From contig NC_065873.1 in the NCBI RefSeq assembly GCF_933775445.1, positions 28,892,001 through 28,956,000 of the forward strand: a stretch of 64,000 nt of DNA. Reading direction: 5' to 3'. Shown in pieces: positions 25,501 through 36,189 of this stretch. Position 1 is the first letter of the stretch; each line of letters starts with the position of its first letter. The notes below the pieces were generated by a model. The model did no database searches, was not told the DNA's origin, and worked only from the letters and a program-made list of their open reading frames with translations. The position numbers were made by a program, and so were the translations under genes. Source of the DNA: Argentina anserina. Its lineage: Eukaryota; Streptophyta; Magnoliopsida; Rosales; Rosaceae.

Positions 25501-28500
25501 AAGGTACCTAACATGACTTTGCTTCGTATCTAAGATGTTGAAGTTTTGACCAGCACCTACTGATGACTTGGTCGAATATCTCACTGAACAGAAACTGCAG
25601 CTTCCTAGTGTCCAAATTCTTAGTGTCAAACATCAGTCATCCTACAGGAAAGTACCTAGTGATAAAAAACCAAGAAGCAGTATACAACTCTTTACTGTTT
25701 AGAGGATGTTAAACCATTTATGGCAGTACCTGTGTCAGCCGATGAAACCTTTAACTCCTGGCATGAAGTTGGCGCTTACCATTTACGAAGCGAACACCAT
25801 AACGTTTTCTCCGCTGGGTGATCATTCTGGGTGCGCTTGGGCTTCATTAGGCTTGTTATGTGGGCTCTCAGACAGTAACATTAAGCCCGCAAATGAAAGT
25901 TCGTTTTTACCACTTCAAAATGGTTATCAGGCATTCAGGTCCAATATTTTTCTTTTTTGAAAGAATCCAATGTTTGGACTTTGCATGTATTTCTCTTGAA
26001 GGAAATTGATTCCCACAATTGACCCAAAAAAAAAAATTTGATTCCCACCATAATGTCACTGGAGAAAAGAATGCCAGAGTGGTCCATATAGATTCCCTGT
26101 GCCAGCCACATTGACAACTATTCAACTAATCAGTTCAACAAATATGATACTCCCGACTAGGAAGCTCGATATTCCTTTCAATTACATCAATATTAACCAT
26201 TTAATCGAGTGGCCTGTTATACAGTACTTGTAAGTGAGCGTACAATCAGTACTCGTAAGTGAGAGTTCCTCTCGTACTTGTTGTGCAATGCTAATTGTCA
26301 TACCATATTTCAGTAGCTTAAAAAAATACCATTCAAAATAGAACAAGCTCAAAAGCTCTAATGTATTAGATCATCAATGAGTATAATGAGGATCAGATGC
26401 CAAATAAAGGCCCTTTTATCAATCTGAAAAAGCCCTTAAAGCTGCCTGGAATCTCGGCCCATCAACCCAAAAAGTAGCTAATTAGAGTATAGAAATTAGA
26501 GACCAGAGAGAAGACTATATGACAAAATATGCATAATGATAATATTTCAGAGCCAATTGTCTCCTCACTTCCCTACACACACTACTGCTTCTATGTCCCC
26601 TTCATTCCATTCTCTGTTTTTTTTTTTTTTTGGGTTCCTTCGCTCTCAATTATCACTCTCCAATCCACGGGTGCGGACCCCCACCCCCACTCCAAAACCA
26701 CGTCATATGTTATTTTGGGCGTACTCTCGTTTCTAATTTTACTATGGTTAAATGCTCTAATTTTAGTCCTCTTGTTTTGGGTCACCATGATAGGTTATAA
26801 TGTCAATACCAACCTTAATCATTTGCTTGCTCTCTAAAGTTCGCACCCTCACCCGACCGACCCATTTGGTCACCAATGCTGTGGTGATTACCTTGTTACC
26901 AACTCCACGCTTAGCAATATACACTTCAGTGAGTTTTATGTTAGCTAGTGGGTTTGTCAGAGTAGTCATATGACAAGAAAGAAAACAAATCTTACCATGT
27001 TGTGTGGATGAAGTCTAGGGCAGCTACTACATTCTATTATCTTCTAGTAGCTAATTTCACATAAGATTGGTGCATTCTCGGTTGTGCACTAATCTTATAA
27101 GTTATAAATGTGCACGAACTTTGATCTTTACTAGTGTGTTGGGTCACATAGTTAATTAGAATCTTCTCTATCTACTAAATACTAAGCATAGTTTTGGCTC
27201 TATTAGCGCGCTAGCCTATTTATCAGTTGAATTAAGACCGGAGAGAGTGCGATACATGTTGAAGATCTAGAATTGGATTAAACATATTTCAGAGGATGTC
27301 GTCGCATTGTTGATCTTAGATTCACACAATGTGTTACCAATTCTCCTTCATATCTTTCATTTCGATAATTTTCCCTTCTGATGATGATATACAAATGCAT
27401 GCGTGACACTTGTATAAGATATAGAGGTAATTGGGATGTACAGATAAATTTGAGGTTATCAAAGTGACGCTATGAATTAAGTCGATAAAACGGTGAGAGT
27501 TTTAAGTTCCAACGCCGTTGAACACAGTGCTACTCCATCCAATAGGTGCAGCTCGATTTCTGCGTCAAACGGACCTCTTTGATCACTAAACGACATCGCA
27601 TAGCTAGCCAATTCCTGAATCCTGATCGAACCAATCAAGCAAAGAGTGGCGGGTCCATGTCTCGCAATTTCTATGTAATTGATTTTCGCCGGTTGTCTTT
27701 TATGTTATTAACGGTGATTTGTTTAGGTTAATTCAAACTCTAAAGATGATTTTTTATATATAGTGTTCTTACTTGAGTTCACTTCTATCTGACTATCACA
27801 CTGATGATCCGCCGATATTACTATTTACAAATCATGATCTTGTATAAGGCATGAGCCATCTAATTTGGAGACGTGACACCCCTTTTTCTTAGTGGATCCT
27901 CCAAAAGTCCAAACATACATGATACGCCTACCAAATTGAATATATATCAATTTCCAATTTAAAGTCTTATAGTCATGAAGATAAAACTATAAGTGATGTG
28001 GACCGACCCACCTTTATAATCATAAAGTCCAAAGTGGACTCAACTATATACAAAACGGGACGTACTATAATGTACAAATATATGCATGCATATTTGGATG
28101 AGTGGGTTAGTGCCTTCTTCGAAATAATATCTTCTTCTTAAATTAAGTTGACAAATTCTTTTAATGAGATAAGCTGAAACATTAGAATAGGGCGTTTTTC
28201 AAGCACTTTTTCAGTTGGATTGTTTTAACTGTTAAGCAACTTATACATCATATATTAGGTACTAAGTTCCAACATGATTTCGAATTCAATAACTATAATT
28301 TCAGAATAAGTACCATCATGTCCGAACTTTGTAGAGAGACATTCCACCACCGGTGCTTGTTACCTTAGACTTGGTTTGTAATGAGAAATTAACTTATGAA
28401 CTTTATTTTATGTGAGTTATTTGCCAGGCGTTATATTCATCTTATGAATATCAATTGTTAGTACTGGTTACACACGTATGTTTCAAGTATAGACAGCTGC

Positions 28501-29450
28501 AAAAAAAATGTTTTTCTTTTTATGCTACAAGCTAGCAACTTATCAGATATTGAAAGTCAACAACAATGTAAACAATTTATCATAATAATTCAACTAAATT
28601 TAATTGAACTATTTTGCATACATGTAAAACAGATTCCCCATATAATCAAATTGCTACTATCTGTTCATGTCCAATGTCATATTTGATTAGCAGATTAATC
28701 ATCTAATCCTATACAATATTCATGTGAAGATAATATCATGTTATTATAAGATTTGATGAACTCATGGGTTAATGTGCAGGAAAAATGCATGTTAGTGTAT
28801 AATAAATCTCGATGGAGATGAGGATTCGATAAATTAAGAGAACAGACGTGTGAAATGGAGAAGCGGCGCCGCGACGGATCATACAGAAATCCGACACGTG
28901 TCAACCCGGTTAACGTGCTCCTTCTCTGTTCTCATTTTTGTCGTGAACAGCGCGCATGGCTGATCAGTCAAAAACACCAGACGCTATTACACAAGCCTCG
29001 GAAAGTAGCTTTTCTTTATTTCCCAAAATAAACTAAATAAATTTAAAAATAAATAAAGTAATAAGTAGAAAAATGTTAGTAGCTGTGGAAAAAGTGAAAA
29101 ACACAAAAGCTGGCGAAGACTAGGACCCTGCAAAATCCTCCTAAATTTAAATGCGTGACATTCCTTCCCAATCTTTTTATTCATATTTTCATATATATAT
29201 ATATATATTTTGTTTAAATTAGATTTTCTTGGAGGTAACTCTGAGCTATAGCTCACTGAACTGTTTTCGTGTTCATTTGGTTCTGCTCTGCCTTAGCTAT
29301 CAGTTTTCTTTATTACATTGCTGAAAAAATAACATGAAACATATTTTTGAGTTATTTATTTAGTTCTTGTCATAAATAATATTCGGGAACAGTTTAAAGC
29401 TGCAACGGAATCATCCCTATACAGAAAGTGTGTGCGTAGGATTGGAGCAT
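16555..29450. other. Gene-poor stretch upstream of ARF5, no gene seen
   Basis: About 12.9 kb separates the SAUR start from the ARF5 leader. I see no supported coding region, tRNA or known miRNA. Open frames are short, AT-rich and unlike any family. Small features include the 19-bp direct repeat near 22.76 kb, a G-rich/C-rich patch at 26.67-26.85 kb with GGGTGCGGAC and an inverted GTTCGCACCC (possible MITE remnant), an (AT)n run near 29190-29208, and a GACACGTGTC palindrome near 28891-28900. Distal regulatory DNA for ARF5 could lie here, but nothing in the sequence alone proves it. Confidence 0.5.
22758..22802. repeat. Short direct repeat, 19 bp twice
   Basis: AAATACATGCTTCTAGTGA occurs twice with a few bases between the copies. 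It is a simple local duplication with no coding context. Confidence 0.75.
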
Positions 29451-29611
29451 GCACTCTTTTTTTCCAGTTTCAAAGCAAAGAGAGAGACTTTACTTTTCTT
29501 TCTTTGTGTTTATAGAGAGTGATAGAGAGATAGAGAGAAAGAGTTGGGAGCTGTTGTTTATTGTGTAGAGAACAGAAGTGGGGTGGTTCATTGAAAGGTC
29601 TGTTTCTTTTG

Positions 29612-29613
<2 letters not shown>

Positions 29614-29681
<68 letters not shown>
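29614..29681. repeat. (GA)34 microsatellite in the ARF5 leader
   Basis: An uninterrupted run of 34 GA units lies about 490 bases before the ARF5 start codon, in the probable 5' untranslated region. GA repeats are binding sites for plant BASIC PENTACYSTEINE factors, which recruit Polycomb in some genes. Whether they act here is inference. A run of this length is likely to vary between individuals. Confidence 0.95.
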
Positions 29682-29686
<5 letters not shown>

Positions 29687-29743
29687 GTACTCGATTGTGA
29701 GCTATATTGCTTTGGTCGGCGTGCCTTTGATGCGAGACTAGTG

Positions 29744-29794
29744 ATGGGATGGGAAGAGGAGGAGGAGGAGGAGGTGAGGCAAAGCTGGAGGTGA
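29744..29794 (+). other. Upstream ORF 1 in the ARF5 leader (16 codons)
   Basis: An ATG at 29744 opens a 16-codon frame rich in glutamate (GGA/GAG repeats) that closes at TGA 29792-29794. It would be translated only if the transcript starts 5' of it, which the leader-like GA-rich sequence suggests. Translation of several Arabidopsis ARF mRNAs, including ARF5, is known to depend on reinitiation after upstream ORFs. Confidence 0.5.
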
Positions 29795-30052
29795 AGCAAA
29801 GCCCCACTTGGAGAAAAAGGAGAACTTTGTGCAGGTTTTGTTCCTTGGTTTTGGTTGGATTCGAAAGGCTTGTGCTTTCTGTGTCCTCCCCCTCTTCTGC
29901 ATTGTGTTGTTAGATTGGTTGGGTTGGATTGGATTGTTTGTTTTATGGGATTCTCAGAAATGGGTGGGGTGTAAATATTGGAAGGGAATATGGGACAAAG
30001 CTAAGCTGGGTCACAGTCAGAGGAGGTTTTGGAGTTTTCAGGGGAAAACAAT

Positions 30053-30130
30053 ATGAGAGGTTTCTTGGCCGGAAGTGAGCGGCTTTTGTGTATTTGGGTT
30101 CCGGGTTTGCATTGGAGATGTGAAAGGTGA
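30053..30130 (+). other. Upstream ORF 2 in the ARF5 leader (25 codons)
   Basis: The ATG at 30053 (context AATATGAG, purine at -3) opens a 25-codon frame ending at TGA 30128-30130, only 38 bases before the ARF5 start codon. The short gap leaves little room for reinitiation, so this frame would be expected to lower ARF5 output. No splice pair that would remove it was identified. Confidence 0.55.
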
Positions 30131-30168
30131 ATTCTTTTGGTTCAGGACGAGTAATAATAGAGGAGAAG

Positions 30169-33100
30169 ATGAGGATTGGAGGAGGGTTGCTTAGTGGAGG
30201 ACAGTCTAGTATTCTGGAAGAGATGAAGTTGTTGAAAGAACTGCAGGATCATTCTGGTTTGTTCCCTTCTTCCCTGCTTCTTTTTGTTATTTGTTTTCTT
30301 GGTTTAATTTTTGAATTTGGGCTGTAATGTTTTCTGTTAATGAAAATTGAATTTTGAAGTTAAGGGTGAACCAGATTTTTAAGTACATGTAATAGTGATG
30401 TTCATAAATTAAAGTGTGCGGTATTTAATTTTAGCAGAATGTCATTAAATATTGAGCTTAATTATATATGATCTTATTTATTTTCAGGGTCCCGGAAGGC
30501 CATAAATACCGAGTTATGGCATGCCTGCGCCGGTCCACTTGTTTGTTTGCCTCAAGTGGGGAGCCTTGCTTATTACTTCCCTCAGGGACACAGTGAACAG
30601 GTTAGATTCCTCGTCAGTTTTTCATCAGCTTATGAGTGTTGACTTAAATTTGAAGTGTAAAGTCAAAATAAAAGGAGGAACAGATTAGTAGTATCATGAC
30701 TGTTGTTTGTACTACTCAGGTTCGGTGGGAGCACTCTTTGTATTTTTCAGTGTGCCGAAGTTGATCCGTTTCTGTTTATTCGTTTCTGTTTGAGTAAACT
30801 GATGAGTGCTTGGCATGATAATGCAGGTGGCAGTTTCCACAAAGAGAATGGCAACCTCGCAAATTCCCAACTATCCAAATCTCCCGTCTCAGTTGTTATG
30901 CCAAGTTCAGAATGTTACGCTGCACGTATGTTGTGTTTGGTCGATTTTACACTTGTTCTGTATCTGCCTTAATCAATGTTTGTAAGAACTTATGTGTTTA
31001 ACCCTTTTCTCATGTTTTACAGGCAGACAAAGAAACTGATGAGATCTTCACACAAATGTGTCTTAAACCAGTCAATTCTGTAAGTTTTGCGACTATTATT
31101 TGTGCCTCAAGCTTAATACATTTCATTCCACTGTTAACGATTTAGTTGGTGCGTGTTTGATCGAGCATCTTCCAACTAACATACTGTTTTATCAGGAAAA
31201 AGATGTTTTCCCTGTACCAGACTTTGGACTGAAGCCTAGCAAGCATCCAAGTGAGTTTTTCTGCAAAATTTTGACTGCAAGTGATACAAGCACACATGGT
31301 GGTTTCTCTGTGCCACGGAGGGCAGCTGAAAAGCTATTTCCTCCCTTGGTGAGTTCTTTCACTCCTCTTGCCAACAGAACCTTTTCATGCTTTATTAGAA
31401 TAGAGGATCATTGATATTTTGCATATTCGTTGTAACTTTTGCCAGGATTTCACAATGCAACCGCCAACCCAAGAACTTGTTGTCCGAGACTTGCATGATA
31501 GTACCTGGACATTTCGCCACATTTACCGCGGTGAGAATGCTTTAGATGCTTTTATATTTTAGTTTCAGTGAGTACCTTAATTTGAACTTGATTGGTGGAA
31601 GGCAGCTGCTAGAATATTACTCTGTTTCCCGTGAGCTTATCCTATTTTTGTCCGTGCATGTAGGCCAACCTAAGCGCCACCTTCTCACAACTGGTTGGAG
31701 TTTGTTTGTTGGCACAAAGAGGCTTAAAGCAGGTGATTCTGTGCTATTTATCAGGTAAATAGCGAAAATTTTTGTATTCACCCCATGAACATTCACATGT
31801 CTGCAAGTGTAACACTTGCCTTTAGTAAATATGAGGTGAACCTCCACTAGGTGGATGGAAGAACCTCCGGGTAAATAGTATGACATGTTTGCTGTATTGT
31901 TGTGAAGTTTAGTTGGCTTTAACGTTTTTTTCCGACAGAAATATCTGGCATAAACCTATGTATGATAGGATTTAAGACCTGCTGCATGATGTTAGAGTGC
32001 TAGTCACAGATGTTACTTAGAGTGTTGCATTAATTGAGGAAGGTGCTTAGTCATGATGCTGTAAATTTATAAATTTGAGTAACATGGGGTTCATCCTAGA
32101 TACTAATCTTGGTTTAATCTTTCTAAATAATATCGGATATGGTATATTTGTATGTTAAGAATCTCTATTCTTTTTCTAATCATCAATTTTTTTCTTTAGA
32201 ATGCCTGTTAATGAACACATCATGCATTGGATTTTGTCATTATGGTGCTACTTACCAATTTACTGTTGGGTATATTGCTGTTACTATTACTAGGGATGAG
32301 AAGTCGCAGCTGATGGTTGGCATAAGGCGAGCAAATCGTCAGCAGACCATGTTACCATCGTCAGTTCTATCTGCTGATAGCATGCATATTGGTGTCCTTG
32401 CTGAAGCAGCTCATGCTGCTGCTAATCGAAGTCCATTCACTATATTCTACAATCCAAGGTTTGGATGATGCCTGCTCATTCACCTAGTTAAAGATATAAT
32501 TTTCTTTTACGTATCTTTACTTAAATCGACTGTACTCCTATTCTTACTGAATTGTAGGGCATGCCCTTCAGAGTTTGTTATACCTTTGATCAAATTCCAA
32601 AAGGCTCTATATGGGACCCAACTGTCAGTTGGCATGAGGTTTGGAATGATGTTTGAGACAGAGGAGTCCAGCAAGCGCAGGTAAGTTCTACATTAAATCA
32701 ATTTTTCTGCTTGATACATCATTATAAATTAATGGAATGCTCATTTTGCTTAATTTAGCATAAGCCAATAAGTTCCACCTTTAAATTGTGCAGATATATG
32801 GGTACAATAGTTAACATTAGCGATCTCGATCCACTGAGATGGCCTGGTTCCAAGTGGCGAAACCTTCAGGTAGCTTATAGCATCTTTGGGTTTTTTGTCA
32901 ATTGCATCTGCTAAGCTCTTATCAAGAATGAACAGTAGCATATGGGTTCTGTTTTATAGGTTTGCTAGTTCAACAGTTGATTCTTATAGGCTTCCATGAT
33001 TAATAGGTAGAGTGGGATGAGCCAGGCTGTTGTGATAAACAGAATAGAGTCAGCTCATGGGAAGTTGAGACTCCTGAAAGTCTTTTCATATTTCCTTCCC

Positions 33101-34916
33101 TGACTTCGAGTCTTAAACGTCCATTTCACGCTGGATACTTGAGTAAGTATTCTCTGTTTTGTTTTTCAGCAGGCAAGCTTGTTGCATGTTTTTCTTATGA
33201 TTTTCTCTTGCTATCAGCTGCAGAAACTGAGTGGGGCAATATGATTAAAAGACCTTATATCCGGGTTCCGGAGATTGGAAACATGAACTCTCTTCCATAC
33301 CCAATGTCAAATCTATGTTCTGAACAGCTAGTTAGTATGCTGCTAGAACCTCAACTTGTCAGCCAGGCTGGAACTTTATCTGCTCTACAACAAGAATCAG
33401 CTGCTAATACTGGTACATTAGAAGATATGCAAGCCATGCAGGGAAAAATGAACCAAAAGAATCTGGCTTTCTGTTCTGAAGGTATGTCTCAGCAGAGTCA
33501 AAACCCTCCCCAGTTGAACGCCACAGCTAAGTTTGGAAGTCAGACACCAGTTGGACCTAACATTGACAAGGCAAAGTTAGAAACTGATCTTTCAACCGAT
33601 CAGATCAGCCAGTTGAGCTTTACAGGACAGGGCAATGAGGAAAAATTGGCAGCCGGGATTGCTAGTAGCCCTTATACCCATGCATTTGGCAACCAGAACC
33701 AGGGCAAAATAACTAGCCCACGGCCTATGCAGCAACCTATGGAATCATTACTCTACCACTCCCAACAAACTGATCTACCCCAGTCAGATTTTAATAGCAC
33801 AAATGGTTCACTTCCAACCCTAGACAATGATGAATGCATGTTTTACCAACCCTTTGCTGGGATAATGAGATCACCAGGGCCTCTGTCTGCGTATGGGTTG
33901 CAGGACTCTCCATCCGTTTTAACTGAAGCAAATAATTTTTCCCTAGCTTCTATGGGTCAGGAAATGTGGGACAATAGCCTCAGTAGGATTTTACCGCCAG
34001 TTGAACAGCTCACTTCTTCCCAACAAGACCCATCCACCTTCAACTCTATTCCCAACTCATGCAGTCTGAGAGATTTGTCTGATGAGAGCAACAACCAAAA
34101 TGGGGTTTATGGTTGCCCCTCTGTTGATATTGGTAATGGTGCGAGTAATATTGTCGCAGACCCTTCTGCTACAAGCACCATAATTGATGAGTTCTCTAAA
34201 CTAAAGCATGCCAACTTTCAGAATCCTTCTGAATGTTTGGTTGGCAACTTGAGCTCAAGTCAAGATCTTCAGTCTCAGATTACCTCTGCAAGCCTAGGGG
34301 ATTCTCAGGCTTTCTCTAGGCAAGAACTGGCAGACAACTCGGGTGGTACATCCTCGAGCAATGTTGATCTTGATGACAGCAGTCTACTGCAGAATAGCTC
34401 TTGGCACCAAGTGGTTCCACCCGTGAGAACTTACACCAAGGTACGCAATTTACAATTATAACTGTTATTACCTGCAAATTTTTGAATGTATGGTGATTGA
34501 CTTGGAATTTTGGCTGACAGGTTCAAAAGGCAGGATCTGTTGGTCGATCAATTGATGTTACTAGTTACACAAACTATGGGGAACTATGTTCCGGAATCGA
34601 ATTCATGTTTGGGCTGGAAGGCCTGCTTAACGACCCAAGAGGTTCAGGGTGGAAGTTAGTTTATGTGGACTATGAAAACGATGTTCTACTTGTCGGCGAT
34701 GATCCTTGGGAGTAAGTAAGCCTTCTCTTGCTATTTTGTAGCATTTGAACAAGCAATTACTGATGCCTGTTACTTGAAAAATGCAGGGAATTTGTGGGGT
34801 GTGTGCGCTGCATCAGAATCCTTTCGCCAAAAGAAGTTCAGCAGATGAGTGAAGAGGGAATGAAGCTTCTAAACAGTGCTGCTGCAATGCAAGGGATGAA
34901 CCCCACTATGTTGTAA
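30169..34916 (+). CDS. ARF5: Auxin response factor 5 (MONOPTEROS)
   Basis: ARF5 is a nuclear transcriptional activator that binds TGTC auxin-response elements and is held in check by Aux/IAA proteins. It controls embryo axis, vein and flower formation. Fourteen exons join in frame: 30169-30256, 30488-30600, 30827-30925, 31023-31079, 31196-31348, 31446-31530, 31664-31754, 32294-32458, 32558-32680, 32794-32869, 33007-33142, 33218-34440, 34521-34711, 34787-34916. The product is 909 residues (Arabidopsis 902). The N-terminus [16 protein letters not shown] is ARF5-specific. The B3 domain (about 139-241) has [20 protein letters not shown], followed by the auxin-response domain ([18 protein letters not shown]). 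Exon 12 encodes the glutamine/serine-rich middle region. The PB1 domain starts near 804, with the conserved Lys at 806 and an acidic [14 protein letters not shown] patch (853-866). The start is the first in-frame ATG after a TGA at 30121. Confidence 0.96.
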
Positions 34917-35563
34917 AGACATGTAACTAGGCTGCTGCTGTTGCATTGTTGAGGTGGTCTCGGCTTGATTGAACCTGTAATCTAAGCTTGATATATATAT
35001 TTCAAACAAACTAGTAATGTCAATTCAAACTAAAGCAAGGAGCCAGTTCATGTGGCCACTATATGTACTGTAGGTGGAGTTGATGATGTATTATTAACTG
35101 ACTTTAATCAGCAATTCACCGTGATCTGAAATTAGATAGAGTGAATGAATTAGATCTTTGCATAGTGTTCAAGGTCACTAAGGATATCAAACACAATAAA
35201 TTAACCTCACTGTAATTTTTTCAGTCAAACTAAATTTAACCCCCCTTTTATTTTTATTTTTAAAAATGAAGTGTAACTCCTATTTTACATTTAATTAATC
35301 AATCATTTTCACTGTATAGATAAGTTATTTATTTAATCCCTAAATTACGGTATAAAAATGAGTTTAATGGAAGTAGGGATAAAATTCGGGTTTAGGGATG
35401 AAACTCTTGCTTTCTACGTCCTCCTCTGTTCCTCCAAGTCTCTTCCACCCCCTTTTTGCACTAAATTGATAACTTGATCTCTCCCCTACAAACAATTCTC
35501 ATTTCTCAAAGCCTGATCCTTTAAATCCAATTGTTCAGATCCGAAGTTGGATTGTGAAGCGCG
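34917..35563. other. ARF5 3' end, spacer and leader of the RBR ligase gene
   Basis: The first part is the likely 3' untranslated region of ARF5. The rest is AT-rich spacer. The C/T-rich stretch at 35400-35560 looks like the transcription start region of the next gene. No additional gene is visible. Confidence 0.5.
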
Positions 35564-36165
35564 GTGAGTCCTCTGTTTTATTTTTTGTTGTTGTTTGCGA
35601 TTCCTGGTTGCATGAAGAAGATGAAGTTGTAGATTCAACTGATCGCTTATTCTAGGATAATTGGTTTTTTAAGGTATGGACTCTGATGTTTGTGTTTCGT
35701 CGATCATGGTCGTTCTGGACTTCTGGTCGTGTACGGAATATTTTATGTTTGTGTTTACTGTACCACCCCCCGAGTTCTGTTTTGTTTATTCTCTTCTGTC
35801 TTTCTGGTTTTGTCTTCTTGGTGATTGTAATTATTGATTTTTAGTTCATGGTGGTGATCGTAGTTGTACTATAGATTTTACCGTGATGTCTTTTGGTTAA
35901 GGTTCGAATTTCTTCTGCAGGACTTGGTTAAATTATGAATCTTTTACTTAATTGTGCTATATATTCATGGTTTCTGGGTGAAAAACTGAAAATTTACAAT
36001 TGAATTCTCAATTGTACTTAACTATGAAGAGAAAAATTACCCTACTTGGTTAGGAAGATTCACAATTGAATTTTGATTACTCTGGTAGTGTGTGCTTTGT
36101 AAGCTTGCTGATAGACTCCCACTTGATATTGCTATAAGATTGCAACCTAATTGGGATTTTTATAG
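35564..36165 (+). other. Probable 5'-UTR intron of the RBR ligase gene
   Basis: A good donor (GCG then GTGAGTCC) at 35564 and a T-rich acceptor ending TTTTTATAG at 36165 bracket 602 bases directly before the short untranslated piece that precedes the start codon at 36190. The inner sequence is T-rich with frequent stops. This is the usual design of plant genes with an intronless coding region and a leader intron. Confidence 0.6.
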
Positions 36166-36189
36166 GACCACGAGAAAGAGACTTGCATC

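Noticed and set aside
26668..26853. MITE bounded by GGGTGCGGAC and GTTCGCACCC
   Set aside because: The inverted ends are only about ten bases and no target duplication matches, so it is mentioned only in the spacer description.
29490..29807. Open frames with long Leu-Ser or Glu-Arg runs
   Set aside because: They only translate the GA microsatellite and do not resemble proteins.
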